Shown here in pieces: positions 26,080-37,475 of a stretch of DNA of 64,000 nucleotides. The notes beneath the pieces were generated by a model that was given only the letters and a program-made list of their open reading frames with translations, was not told the origin of the DNA and searched no databases. The stretch's first letter is position 1. Each line of letters starts with the position of its first letter. Origin of the DNA: Crocinitomicaceae bacterium (lineage in GTDB: Bacteria > Bacteroidota > Bacteroidia > Flavobacteriales_D > Crocinitomicaceae); NCBI GenBank assembly GCA_022447585.1, contig JAKVAR010000009.1, forward strand, positions 183,133-247,132, written 5' to 3'. The translations under genes and the position numbers were made by a program.

Positions 26080-26943
26080 TTAAATGAATTGGAAGTCGAC
26101 ACGTCGATTTCTTTGTTTCCCTTCTGAGGTAGAATTGGTGTCAATTGGCGCCATTTCTCCTTTAAAATCGAATGATAGTCGATCTTTATTTAGGCCATTA
26201 GCGACAAAATAATCAACAATTGCTTTGGCTCTTCGTTTGGATAATTCTATGTTGTAACTGTCTGTGCCATCAGAGTCTGTGTGACCAATGACCATTACGC
26301 GTAGGTCAGAATGGCCTTTAACTACCTTAATCATTCTATTCAAGAAATCGTTATGTTCGGAACGAATATCAGATTTGTCAAAATCAAAGAAAACAGGTTC
26401 AAATATAAAGTTTTTTCGTTCTTTCAGTCTGATTTCTGGTGCGTTAAGTCCTTCTTTTTGACTGTACAAAAACTCTTCAAACCAATATTGACCTCTTTCG
26501 GACGATTCGGTTTGCTCAATTTCCATGTTGGATTTGAAAAGTATGATTTGGCCAATATTTCTTCTACAATCCACACTCTCATATTTACCTTCAAGGTACC
26601 CCGTTTTTTCATTGTAAAATAGGTTTGCTTTTAATCTACACCATTTTATGCGCGATGATTTGGTGCTTTTTTGAATTACTATTTGCTCAAAAGTTAAATT
26701 GTTTCCCTCAGATTGACTGCTGATTTTTTTTATTGCATAGCTATCTTTATCTCTAATTTCTTCACGGGAAATACCGTTAAGTGTTCCGGAGGAATTGTCA
26801 ATTTGTAATTGAAGTAATGTTCCTTCATCGATCTTTTGACCTGCTCGTATAATAACTCCTTGCCAATTGCCTGAGAAATTAATTTGGCTATATCCGAATG
26901 CAGTAAAGAGCGTAAATAAAAAAAGGGATGTAACTATTTTCAT
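26080..26943 (-). CDS. OmpA-family protein with an N-terminal beta-rich domain
   Basis: A 287-residue protein: signal peptide (MKIVTSLFLFTLFTAFGYSQ), a beta-rich module at about 22-140 (FSGNWQGVIIRAGQ, TGYLEGKYESVDC) that resembles lipocalin-like or DUF2147-like sandwiches, and a full OmpA C-domain (about 175-287: VFFDFDKSDIRSEHN, VIGHTDSDGTDSYN, QRNRRVDFQFI). Asp and Arg for peptidoglycan binding are kept. Its beta module may be related to the neighbouring DUF2147 gene, but this is only suggested by similar length and the GKW/GNW start. Likely a periplasmic peptidoglycan-bound protein. Confidence 0.85.
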   Translation of the reverse strand: MKIVTSLFLFTLFTAFGYSQINFSGNWQGVIIRAGQKIDEGTLLQLQIDNSSGTLNGISREEIRDKDSYAIKKISSQSEGNNLTFEQIVIQKSTKSSRIKWCRLKANLFYNEKTGYLEGKYESVDCRRNIGQIILFKSNMEIEQTESSERGQYWFEEFLYSQKEGLNAPEIRLKERKNFIFEPVFFDFDKSDIRSEHNDFLNRMIKVVKGHSDLRVMVIGHTDSDGTDSYNIELSKRRAKAIVDYFVANGLNKDRLSFDFKGEMAPIDTNSTSEGKQRNRRVDFQFI

Positions 26944-27024
26944 TAGTGTTTATTCGTATTCAAACAAATAATGTTCCATTTTGTAGGTTTTTTCTTTGAA
27001 AGACTAATTTATTGACAGTATTAA

Positions 27025-29106
<2,082 letters not shown>

Positions 29107-29125
29107 TTAAGTATCGTTCAAACAT

Positions 29126-29162
29126 AAAAAAAGGGAATCCATTATTTGGATTCCCTTTTTTG
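29126..29162 (+). terminator. Terminator after gyrB
   Basis: Arms AAAGGGAATCCA/TGGATTCCCTTT with a 5-base loop between A and T runs. It can act on both strands. Confidence 0.88.
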
Positions 29163-29185
29163 TTTTTATCCGCATTCTAATTAAT

Positions 29186-29216
29186 AAATCCACTAGTTAA
29201 TTAGACTAGTGGATTT
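29186..29216 (-). terminator. Inverted repeat after the M43 protease gene
   Basis: Perfect 12-base arms AAATCCACTAGT/ACTAGTGGATTT with a 7-base loop. It lies just downstream of the stop at 29232 on the minus strand. The tail has only scattered T, so it may be a terminator or an mRNA-stabilising hairpin. Confidence 0.6.
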
Positions 29217-29231
29217 GAGCAAAATATAATA

Positions 29232-32200
29232 TTACTTCTTAACTATTCGGGCAGATTTGCTTAACTGCTCAGAGGTAACGCTTATTATGTAAATTCCGCT
29301 TTCATAATTATGTGTATTCACGATAATTGTGTTTAAACCTGCCCCTGAGTTAATTATTCTTCCTCGAGTATCAATAATTTGAAAAATGAACTCTCCTGAT
29401 AAAGAAATATTCAATACTTGGTCAACAGGATTAGGGAATATCTTTAAGTCATTTGCTTGATAATCATCAATAGATAAACAGCCATCAACAATGATATTAG
29501 AAGTTGCAGATGCAGTACATCCATTTCCATCCGTATAATCATACGTTAAGATGTGTGTGCCAATTCCAGCAACTGCAGGGTCAAATGTATTTCCTGTAAT
29601 TCCAACACCTGAATAAGTTCCTCCAGTAGGAGTGCCTTCATTCAAAGTAATTGGGTCATTATAGTTGCATAAATCAGCTAATGAACTAAAAGAAACGGTA
29701 GGTATAGGATTAACAATTATCTCAATTGTTGCAGATGTTGAGGAACATCCATTCACATCTGTATGTTCGACAGCATATATTCCTGCAGAAACTACATCAA
29801 TAGATGCTGAAGTTTCAGTTGTGCTCCATATATTACCAGTCCCATAAGAAGATGATAAACTAACTGTTTCACCATCACAGATTGCAGTCGATCCTCCTGG
29901 TGTTATTGTAGGAGGTGCTGGCAATGGATTAACCGTAACTACTGTTGGAGGTGAAGTCGCGAAGCATCCGTTGACATCAGTAGAGGTGACCGTATAGTTC
30001 CCGGTGGAGCTAACGGTAATAGATTCGGTAGTTTCAGATGTTGACCAATCATTTCCTGTTAATTCGGAAGATGTTAATAGAACACTTCCTCCATCACAGA
30101 ATGTAGTTGCTCCAGTTGGTGTGATAGATGGTGTAGCCGGATTAGCATTCACTGTAACTGTGATTGGAGCAGATGTTGCAGAACACCCATTTGCATCAGT
30201 GTAAGATACAAAGAAATTACCGCCTGTAGTTACCGTGATTGTTTGAGTGGTCTCAGTGGTAGACCAAGAATTTCCCGTCCCTTGAGATGAACTTAAATTA
30301 ACTGAACCACCGTCACAAAATGTTGTTGATCCTATAGGTGTAACTGTTGGAGCATTTGGGTTGGAGTTAACTGTAATAGCCGTTGGAGCTGAAGTCGCTG
30401 AACAACCAAAGCCATCTGTAACAGTTACGCTATATGTTCCGGTTGTTGTTACTGTAATAGAATTTGTTGTCTCAGTTGTTGACCAACCGTTTCCACTTAG
30501 GGCCGATGAAGTAAGTGTAACGCTTCCACCAGAACAGAACGTCGTGGCACCACTTGCTGATATTGTTGGTGTCGCTGGCGGTGTTGGGTCATTTAATGCT
30601 TCTGTGACCAAATTTGAAACACATCCAATTCCATCCGTAAAAGTAATATTATAAGAGCCCGCTGCTAAAGAGGGGATTGTATAGGGGAATGAAATTCCAG
30701 TGGTAGTTCCAGATTGTGTTCCGGTCCATGAGATGTCACCTGTTCCTGAGCCTGTAACCTCTATAGATCCTGTTGCAGTAGCGCAGGTTGAAGGGTTATT
30801 TACCGTGCCAGATGAAATTACAGGTGCAGAGTTAACAGTTACAGCTAGTGGAATAGAAGTAGAAGTACAACCATTTTCATCAGTATATGTAACTGAGTAT
30901 GTACCTGTAGAAGAAACTGTTATAGTAGATGATGTTTCATTTGTAGACCATTCATTTGAAACTGGGTACGATGAAGTTAAGTCAACAGAGGATCCTGCGC
31001 AAATAGATGTTGGTCCTGAAGCTGAAATGGTTGGGGCGGTTGCAGGTGTATTCACTGTAACGGTTGTAGTAGCGGTTGATTGGCATCCCAGTACATCTGT
31101 AATTAAACACGTGTATTGAGTCGTATTTGTTGGCGCTACATTAACAGTTGCTGTATTTCCAACATTGTTTACACCATCATCCCAAACATAGCTAGTTCCT
31201 CCAGAACCCGTAATGTTTACGTTCCCACCAGGACAAATACTTTGATTTGCGCTAACTGAACCACTCCCAGGAGTAGATGTGGCAACATTTACTGTGTACA
31301 TTGCGTAGCAATTGTCACCTAAAGTAGCAACAAACACATCATAATCTCCTGGTGCCAGTGTTGTAAAAGTATTACCTGTTTGGTAATTTACACCATCCAA
31401 ACTATAAAAATACGCTCCGTCTCCTCCTGTTGGAGAATTTACTGTAATGGTTCCATTATTATTTCCGCAAGTAGTGGCAGTTGGAATAACGGTTGCTGTA
31501 ACTTGATCAAATAATTCGAGTGGCATGAAAACTCCTTCGCTTAAACATGATCCTGATCCAAATAAGTAGATACTATATATTCCTGCTGTGTAAGGGAAGT
31601 TAAAAGTGTTACTAGAACTTGTGGATGTTTCAAGGGTAGTTGTAAAAGGATCATCGGTTACGTACCAAGCATAATCACTATTATTTGTTGACATTGATCC
31701 ATCAACGAGGATGTCGCCTCCAATACAAAGAGAATCTCCGGATGCTGAAAAATTCATTGATGGTGCGGGCCCGGTTGAGGTTAATATGTCCATAAGCCCC
31801 CATATTCCAGCGGCTCCGCCTGTTGCTGCGTCAATTGTTGTCCAGCCATTCGTAGCCCCTTCAAACGAAGTTGCGTCATTAAGTCCTGATGTAATTTGTG
31901 CAAATAAAGCTAATGAGTCGGTAGAATTATAACTCAATTCATAACCTACCCAAATTGTACCGGTTACTCCTGTTGCAGGAGTTGTGAAGGTTACATTGTT
32001 CCATGATCCAGGTGTTATGTCGGCTAAAGGAACAGTTTCAGAAGTGAGTTCAATTGCAGCGGGTTCTCCTCCGTTATCAGCCCAAACTTTGAATATTACA
32101 TTACCTCCAGCATCATTGACAACAGCTGGCGCAAAATCAATTCCTCTAATATCAGTAACGGTAGCAACAGAGTACTCTTCAGCCCACTGTAGCGCTATTT

Positions 32201-33785
32201 CAGGTCCGATTTGAGAATTCCCATGAGCGTATCCGATAGATGGGGCATTCCAATTAATTGGTCCAGCACCTAAAGTTGGATCCCAGTTGCGTAATGTGTC
32301 ACAAGCTATTCCTGAAGCAGGCGCAGCGACTTGTATATAACCAACTTCAATCGCTGGTGTTGCGTCAACTCCATATATATTTGATGCAGTTAAAGTAACA
32401 TCGTAAAGACCTACATTGTAGAATTCAGCAACTGGGTCTTGAGAGTTTTGATTTGTAGCATTAATCCAATCCCAATCAACTCCTTGATTACCAGATATTG
32501 TCCAACTCCATCCTGTTGGAACATTTGTAGATTGGTCAAATAAACTAACACTAGCATTTGCGGGAATAATTACCGGACCTGGTCCTGCTGGCACAGATGC
32601 GAAGTCTGAATTAGGAGGTGTGTTGGTTGGGTCACATCCAGGCGAAAGTAATAATGAACCTCTAATCCCTTGTAGTATTGATAACATGTAATTAGCTTGT
32701 TCTTGTGTAAACATAACAGTGCAGTTAGCATAGTCCATGTAATTTTCGTATTGCGTTTCTGTTCCTGCGCAAGTTTGTTGTGACCCTGAGCATGATCCTG
32801 GATAGTTGAAAGAAGGACCATCTGTAGCGGGAGTGTCTGTGAATCCATCATCTGAGCCACAACCTCCAGATCCGCCCCAAGTATGATCTAACCCAAGGTA
32901 ATGACCTACTTCGTGAGTTAAGACATTTTCATTATTCATTCCTAAATTATAATCTAGAACAATACCATCAATATTCGATGACGGCAAAAAGGTCGGGTTT
33001 GGGCGATAAGCATATCCTGCTGTGCCTGATCCTGCACCATTAGAAATGTCGCAAATCCATATGTTGAGATAATTGTTTCTATTCCAAATTTGTGAGCCAC
33101 CAGTTGCTGAAGATTTCATTTTGTTCTCTTCGCCGTTATCTGAATCGTACCAAGCTTCTGTTGTTGCAACTCTGACAACACCAATTTCTGCCAGAGGCGT
33201 TCCTGATTCATCTTGCGTTGCTAGGCAAAAATTAATATTTGCATCAGCTGGGGTGAAATTGTAAGGAGTTCCAGTTCTGGCATTAGAAGCGTTAGTGTTT
33301 AATAATTGATAATCTTCAGTTAGGTCCTGAAAGACTTGCATAATTAATGCATTTGAGACGTTTTCAGACGGGTTGTTTGGATTGTGAACAACATGAAAAA
33401 TTACTGAGATTTCATTTACACCTGAAGTTTTTGGAGAAAAACTGTTTATGTTCATTGCAGATTGTAAATAGTCTTGGTTAAACTCATTTTGCAACCCACG
33501 ATCAGCGTAATGCTGTTGATTGAGTTCAAATGTTTTACAAACATGCTGTCCAGCCGGAACTGATTGATTGTTAGCTGTGTTTGAAGAAAGGTTCAAAAAG
33601 CCAGGTTGAATCTGTGGTAAGGACCTATTATTAGGTTCTGGTTGTGTGGTTGGGAGTGATTCCGTTTGTGTCGAATACTGCGCGGCTGGCTGCTGATTAG
33701 TAGTAGCATTGTTCTGTACGTTTTGTGCAAACGTACAGAAACCACCAACCACTGCCAGTAATGACAGGGTCAAGTTGTTTTTCAT
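29232..33785 (-). CDS. Giant secreted M43-type metalloprotease with PKD, Ig-like repeats and T9SS C-terminal domain
   Basis: A 1517-residue exported protein. Signal peptide (MKNNLTLSLLAVVGGFCTFAQ), N-terminal propeptide rich in Gln/Asn/Pro, then a pappalysin-type (M43) domain with HEVGHYLGLDH (HExxHxxGxxH zinc ligands) and a Met-turn (YENYMDYANC). A PKD-like domain follows (about residues 392-490), then a jelly-roll-like part. Next is a long run of about 80-residue Ig-like repeats (about 900-1400) sharing TPTISASGxTxxC, SSxLTGxxWST and SVTxTDxxGC. The last ~70 residues (LKIFPNPVDQVLNISL ... YESGIYIISV) are a T9SS type A sorting domain. Probably cell-surface or released. Confidence 0.9.
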   Translation of the reverse strand: MKNNLTLSLLAVVGGFCTFAQNVQNNATTNQQPAAQYSTQTESLPTTQPEPNNRSLPQIQPGFLNLSSNTANNQSVPAGQHVCKTFELNQQHYADRGLQNEFNQDYLQSAMNINSFSPKTSGVNEISVIFHVVHNPNNPSENVSNALIMQVFQDLTEDYQLLNTNASNARTGTPYNFTPADANINFCLATQDESGTPLAEIGVVRVATTEAWYDSDNGEENKMKSSATGGSQIWNRNNYLNIWICDISNGAGSGTAGYAYRPNPTFLPSSNIDGIVLDYNLGMNNENVLTHEVGHYLGLDHTWGGSGGCGSDDGFTDTPATDGPSFNYPGSCSGSQQTCAGTETQYENYMDYANCTVMFTQEQANYMLSILQGIRGSLLLSPGCDPTNTPPNSDFASVPAGPGPVIIPANASVSLFDQSTNVPTGWSWTISGNQGVDWDWINATNQNSQDPVAEFYNVGLYDVTLTASNIYGVDATPAIEVGYIQVAAPASGIACDTLRNWDPTLGAGPINWNAPSIGYAHGNSQIGPEIALQWAEEYSVATVTDIRGIDFAPAVVNDAGGNVIFKVWADNGGEPAAIELTSETVPLADITPGSWNNVTFTTPATGVTGTIWVGYELSYNSTDSLALFAQITSGLNDATSFEGATNGWTTIDAATGGAAGIWGLMDILTSTGPAPSMNFSASGDSLCIGGDILVDGSMSTNNSDYAWYVTDDPFTTTLETSTSSSNTFNFPYTAGIYSIYLFGSGSCLSEGVFMPLELFDQVTATVIPTATTCGNNNGTITVNSPTGGDGAYFYSLDGVNYQTGNTFTTLAPGDYDVFVATLGDNCYAMYTVNVATSTPGSGSVSANQSICPGGNVNITGSGGTSYVWDDGVNNVGNTATVNVAPTNTTQYTCLITDVLGCQSTATTTVTVNTPATAPTISASGPTSICAGSSVDLTSSYPVSNEWSTNETSSTITVSSTGTYSVTYTDENGCTSTSIPLAVTVNSAPVISSGTVNNPSTCATATGSIEVTGSGTGDISWTGTQSGTTTGISFPYTIPSLAAGSYNITFTDGIGCVSNLVTEALNDPTPPATPTISASGATTFCSGGSVTLTSSALSGNGWSTTETTNSITVTTTGTYSVTVTDGFGCSATSAPTAITVNSNPNAPTVTPIGSTTFCDGGSVNLSSSQGTGNSWSTTETTQTITVTTGGNFFVSYTDANGCSATSAPITVTVNANPATPSITPTGATTFCDGGSVLLTSSELTGNDWSTSETTESITVSSTGNYTVTSTDVNGCFATSPPTVVTVNPLPAPPTITPGGSTAICDGETVSLSSSYGTGNIWSTTETSASIDVVSAGIYAVEHTDVNGCSSTSATIEIIVNPIPTVSFSSLADLCNYNDPITLNEGTPTGGTYSGVGITGNTFDPAVAGIGTHILTYDYTDGNGCTASATSNIIVDGCLSIDDYQANDLKIFPNPVDQVLNISLSGEFIFQIIDTRGRIINSGAGLNTIIVNTHNYESGIYIISVTSEQLSKSARIVKK
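29670..31080 (-). repeat. Ig-like repeat array inside the M43 protease
   Basis: Several copies of a ~240-base coding unit follow each other, each encoding a stretch with the pattern TPT-I-G-TT-CDGGSV, WSTTETT, TVT-TG-Y-VT, GC-ATS-P. Similarity is strong at protein level and moderate at DNA level. Such tracts can change length by recombination. Confidence 0.75.
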
Positions 33786-33848
33786 AATAGTATTAGCATT
33801 AATTAGTCCTATAAATATAGGGAAATTTAATTATTGCCAATTACTATA

Positions 33849-35105
33849 TTACGTCTTTCTCTTTTTCTTTTTCGCCGCAGGGAAAAGTATATTGTTTAGA
33901 ATTAATCTGTATCCCGGAGAGTTGGGATGAAGGTTTAAATCTGTTGGGGGATCTCCGACTCTGTGCTCATAATCTTCGGGGTCATGGCCGCCATAGAAAG
34001 TCCAGGTTCCCTGACCTAATTCGCCATGAATGTATCGAGCAGTGCCAATCGATTTAGTTTCCCCCATGATAAGTACATTAGATTTAATTAAATCTCTTTT
34101 GAAGTCAGTGGTTTGCCCCATGAAACCGCTAATTACATCTGTATGACATTGTGTAAGCATCGTTGGAACTACATCCCACTTTGCTGAGAATTCGAATAGC
34201 GTAAACTTATCAAGTTTTTCATTTCGCTTATGTAACGATGTACCATCAATATCAGAATACTCATACTGCAAGGGGTCCTGCACTAATTCAAAATTTTCGA
34301 AAGCTAATGTGTTATTATAGTCTAACTTGTCTTGGCAGTTTCTTTCTGAAGGATCACCATCGAACATAGACTCGCAAATGTCTGTGTCGTGAGAGGCAAG
34401 GGCTATATCAAAACTATCAGTGCCGCTGCACATAGTAAATAAGAAACCTCCACCTATTACGAAGTTTTTAATGTTGGTTGCAACTGAAAGCTTAAGTTCT
34501 GATACTTTATTGAATCCTAAATTAGCAGCTGAACGCTCTAAATCAGCAACTTGCTTCTTATACCATGGGTATGATCTAAAGTTTGCGTAGAACTTGCCAT
34601 ATTGACCTGTGAAATCTTCATGATGAAGGTGCAGCCAATCATATTCCGGGAGTCCGCCTTTAACTATTGTTGAATCGTAAATTTTATCATATGGAATTTC
34701 AGCATATTCCAATACCATAGTGACAGCATCGTCCCAAGGTTGTTTGCCTCCTGGGGTATATACCGCAATCTTTGGAGCCTTTTCTAGTTGAACAACTTCC
34801 ATGTTTACTTCAGGTGAACCAATTTCTTGCCTGATTGCATTGGCTTGGCCATCTGCGAGAATTTCATATCGGATTCCGCGTACAATCAATTCTTCTTCGA
34901 TGGTTTGAAGGTGAGGGGTAAGGAATGAGCCACCGCGATAGTTTAAGAGCCATTCTATAATTACACCATTTTCTAAAAGATAGAATGATACACCGTAAGC
35001 TTTTAAATGATTCGTTTGCGAATCATCCATTGGAATTAATATTTGTGAACCGAAAGTAAAGTTTGATATAAAAACTAACGTTATTAATACGATTAAATTT
35101 CTCAT
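33849..35105 (-). CDS. Conserved Bacteroidota secreted protein, often labelled asparagine synthetase B
   Basis: A 418-residue exported protein with signal peptide (MRNLIVLITLVFISNFTFGSQ). I recognise the family from its Bacteroidota distribution, where automatic annotation calls it asparagine synthetase B. There is no Ntn amidotransferase start Cys or PP-loop pyrophosphatase, so that label is not supported. Visible marks are KIAVYTPGGKQPWDDAV, YDWLHLHHEDFTGQYGKFY, IGGGFLFTMCSGTDSFDIALA and WTFYGGHDPEDYEHRVGDPP. The GGGFLFTMCSGTD segment with a later GGHDPED resembles a class I glutamine amidotransferase-like fold with Cys and His. The C-terminus is lysine/arginine rich. Function unknown. Confidence 0.7.
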   Translation of the reverse strand: MRNLIVLITLVFISNFTFGSQILIPMDDSQTNHLKAYGVSFYLLENGVIIEWLLNYRGGSFLTPHLQTIEEELIVRGIRYEILADGQANAIRQEIGSPEVNMEVVQLEKAPKIAVYTPGGKQPWDDAVTMVLEYAEIPYDKIYDSTIVKGGLPEYDWLHLHHEDFTGQYGKFYANFRSYPWYKKQVADLERSAANLGFNKVSELKLSVATNIKNFVIGGGFLFTMCSGTDSFDIALASHDTDICESMFDGDPSERNCQDKLDYNNTLAFENFELVQDPLQYEYSDIDGTSLHKRNEKLDKFTLFEFSAKWDVVPTMLTQCHTDVISGFMGQTTDFKRDLIKSNVLIMGETKSIGTARYIHGELGQGTWTFYGGHDPEDYEHRVGDPPTDLNLHPNSPGYRLILNNILFPAAKKKKRKT

Positions 35106-35143
35106 ATTTCAATTTTATGCAAAAACCAATCCTAAATTAGTAA

Positions 35144-36700
35144 TTAAAATGGAGCTTCATCATTCTGATTGAAATCGAGATTGTCGTCATCTAAAGAATT
35201 CATTTTACTTGGAATAGTATAAGTTCCTTGATTGTCGAAATCATCATTTGCTCCCATATTTGTATGCATCGCCGCGTTAGGATCTGGAGAAAAGCCTTCA
35301 ATGTTATCGAATTTTGCAAATTCTTTTACAAATCTCAGTCTAACACTTTCTAATGAACCATTTCTATGCTTGGCAATAATAATTTCACCAATACCAGCAT
35401 TTGAATTCCCTTCTTCATCTTGCATAAACCCATAATACTCAGGTCTATAAATAAATGAAACGATGTCTGCATCTTGTTCAATCGCTCCAGACTCCCTTAG
35501 ATCAGAAAGTACCGGTTTTTTATCCCCACCGCGCTGTTCAACTGAACGACTTAACTGAGAAAGCGCGATCATTGGAACATTTAGTTCTTTTGCAATTTCC
35601 TTAATGGAGCGAGAGATTGATGAAATTTCTTGCTCTCTACTACCTACACCTTTCGCTGATCCAGCTGTCATTAATTGTAAGTAATCTATAATTACAATCT
35701 GAATATCATATTGCATCTTAAGTCTACGGCATTTCGCACGTAAATCAAAAATACTAATACCAGGAGTGTCGTCAATATAGATAGGGGCTGTAGCTAATTT
35801 TGTAATTCTGCTGTGTAATTGTTGAAATTCATCATCTCTTAAATCACCTTTTCTTAACTTTTCTGCAGGTAGTCTCGTCTCTGATGCAATTAAACGTTTA
35901 ACAAGCTGAACAGAGCTCATCTCTAGAGAGAATATCGCAACCCCCTGATTGAAATCTACAGCTGTATTTCTAGCCATTGATAGTACAAAGGCAGTTTTAC
36001 CCATGGCTGGCCTTGCGGCAATTACAATCATATCCGACCGTTGCCACCCCGCAGTAACTTTATCTAAGTCAAAGAACCCTGTTGGAATACCTGAAATACC
36101 GTCAGAATTTTCAGATGCTTTTTCAATTTCTTCAATTGCTTCACGAACAACATTTTGCATGATATCCACGGATTTACCCATGTTGTTTTCTGCAATCTTA
36201 AAAAGATCTCCTTCAGCTTTGTTTAAGACATCAAAAACATCATTCGTGTCATCGAAAGCCTCTTTCATTACCTCACCACTCATGCGAATCAATTCACGTT
36301 TAATGTGTTTCTCAGAAATGATTCTAGCATGATATTCCACGTGGGCTGTCGAACCAACTCGACTTGTTAATTGAGAAATATATACAGCGCCACCAGAGGC
36401 CTCAAGTTCTCCACTTTTTAGTAGGTGATCGGTTACTGTTAGAATATCAATTGGTTTAGAAGAACCAAATAGTTCTTGAATTGCGCCAAAAATGTATTGG
36501 TGTTTTGGGTCATAGAAACTTTCCGACTTCAATATATCGACAGCGTCAGTTACAGCATTTTTCTCAAGCATCATGGCTCCTAAGACTGCTTTTTCCAAGT
36601 CTACAGCTTGTGGAGGTATTCTTCCCGGATCTCCTGGTGCTGAAGTTATTTTGTTGATTCGCGTTGGTTTTTTACGCGTATTTTCGGATTTGTTTTCCAT
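35144..36700 (-). CDS. dnaB: Replicative DNA helicase
   Basis: A 518-residue DnaB. N-terminal domain (about 25-130: PPQAVDLEKAVLGAMMLEKN), linker, RecA-like domain with Walker A ARPAMGKTAF (about 231-240), Walker B IVIIDYLQLM, and the H4 loop SREQEISSISRSIKEIAKEL; YRPEYYG near the C-terminus is usual. N-terminal extension (MENKSENTRKKPTRINK) is basic and typical of Bacteroidota. It is divergent from mnmD with 112 bases between. A -7 box TACCTTTG lies only 4 bases before the ATG, suggesting a leaderless or very short leader mRNA. Confidence 0.97.
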   Translation of the reverse strand: MENKSENTRKKPTRINKITSAPGDPGRIPPQAVDLEKAVLGAMMLEKNAVTDAVDILKSESFYDPKHQYIFGAIQELFGSSKPIDILTVTDHLLKSGELEASGGAVYISQLTSRVGSTAHVEYHARIISEKHIKRELIRMSGEVMKEAFDDTNDVFDVLNKAEGDLFKIAENNMGKSVDIMQNVVREAIEEIEKASENSDGISGIPTGFFDLDKVTAGWQRSDMIVIAARPAMGKTAFVLSMARNTAVDFNQGVAIFSLEMSSVQLVKRLIASETRLPAEKLRKGDLRDDEFQQLHSRITKLATAPIYIDDTPGISIFDLRAKCRRLKMQYDIQIVIIDYLQLMTAGSAKGVGSREQEISSISRSIKEIAKELNVPMIALSQLSRSVEQRGGDKKPVLSDLRESGAIEQDADIVSFIYRPEYYGFMQDEEGNSNAGIGEIIIAKHRNGSLESVRLRFVKEFAKFDNIEGFSPDPNAAMHTNMGANDDFDNQGTYTIPSKMNSLDDDNLDFNQNDEAPF

Positions 36701-36704
36701 AATT

Positions 36705-36712
36705 CAAAGGTA
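36705..36712 (-). promoter_or_regulatory. -7 box TACCTTTG of dnaB
   Basis: Perfect TAnnTTTG match on the minus strand ending 5 bases before the dnaB ATG. No good TTG at 19 bases (TTAG is there instead). Confidence 0.35.
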
Positions 36713-36800
36713 CATAATCAATCGTCTATTTCTAAGCTTTAAGAAATCTTTAAGTGAAAAGATATGAATACTGGTTTTCAACAATTGTTAATTCTTATTC

Positions 36801-36808
36801 TAATTTTG
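36801..36808 (+). promoter_or_regulatory. -7 box TAATTTTG of mnmD
   Basis: Perfect TAnnTTTG match ending 5 bases before the mnmD ATG at 36813. As with dnaB, a transcript start would fall at or next to the start codon. No -33 TTG at the ideal distance. Confidence 0.35.
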
Positions 36809-36812
36809 TACT

Positions 36813-37475
36813 ATGAAGCGTGAGATTATTACAACACGAGATGGATCTAATAGTATCTTTATTCCAGAATTGAATGAATCGTATCATTCTTCGCATGGAG
36901 CTATCCAAGAGGCGAAACACGTTTTTATCAAAAATGGTATCACAAGGCTGAATAAAAATGAAATCACCGTTTTTGAGATGGGTTTTGGTACTGGGTTAAA
37001 TGCTTTTCTAACTTCGATTTTTGCAAATTCAAATGAGGTGTTGGTTCATTATATTGGGCTTGAAGCTTACCCTGTGACTACAGAATTGGCGAGTAAACTA
37101 AATTATGTTCAAGAATTAGGTGAGGGAAGACAAGATCAGTTCGATAGATTGCACAGTTCTCCATGGGGTAGAGTTGAAGAAATCAGCACTTATTTTAAGC
37201 TGAATAAAGTCCAAGAAAAGGTTCAGAATTTTCAATTTGAAAGAGACTCTATTGATATCGTTTTTTATGATGCCTTCGGTCCAAGAGTTCAGTCAGAATT
37301 ATGGAGTGTAGAAGTTTTAGAAAATGTTTTTAACGGATTGAAAAATGGTGCAATCCTTTGCACTTATTGTGCACAAGGACAATTTAAGAGAAATCTAAAA
37401 ACGGTTGGCTTTAATGTCGATGCACTTCCTGGCCCCCCAGGTAAAAGAGAAATGACGTTAGCGACTAAGCCTTGA
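36813..37475 (+). CDS. mnmD: MnmD-type tRNA U34 methyltransferase (MnmC methyltransferase domain only)
   Basis: A 220-residue SAM-dependent methyltransferase. SAM motif is FEMGFGTGLNAFL (about 50-62); IDIVFYDAFGPRVQSELWS is the DUF752 signature with the catalytic Asp; GPPGKREMTLATK is the conserved end. It lacks the FAD oxidase half of E. coli MnmC, as in stand-alone MnmD proteins, which methylate nm5U34 to mnm5U34 on tRNA. The last 11 bases overlap convergently with mtaB, so both share the junction. Confidence 0.88.
   Translation: MKREIITTRDGSNSIFIPELNESYHSSHGAIQEAKHVFIKNGITRLNKNEITVFEMGFGTGLNAFLTSIFANSNEVLVHYIGLEAYPVTTELASKLNYVQELGEGRQDQFDRLHSSPWGRVEEISTYFKLNKVQEKVQNFQFERDSIDIVFYDAFGPRVQSELWSVEVLENVFNGLKNGAILCTYCAQGQFKRNLKTVGFNVDALPGPPGKREMTLATKP

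Noticed and set aside
29670-31080. Regular DNA repeats that might be taken for a CRISPR or satellite array
   Set aside because: They are in-frame and encode Ig-like protein repeats of about 80 residues inside the M43 protease.
30361-31119. Plus-strand open frames of 97-139 codons across the protease repeats
   Set aside because: They are mirror frames of the repeat coding sequence with valine-rich monotonous composition and no start context.
33849-35105. Asparagine synthetase B annotation
   Set aside because: No Ntn amidotransferase N-terminus and no PP-loop; protein is exported.
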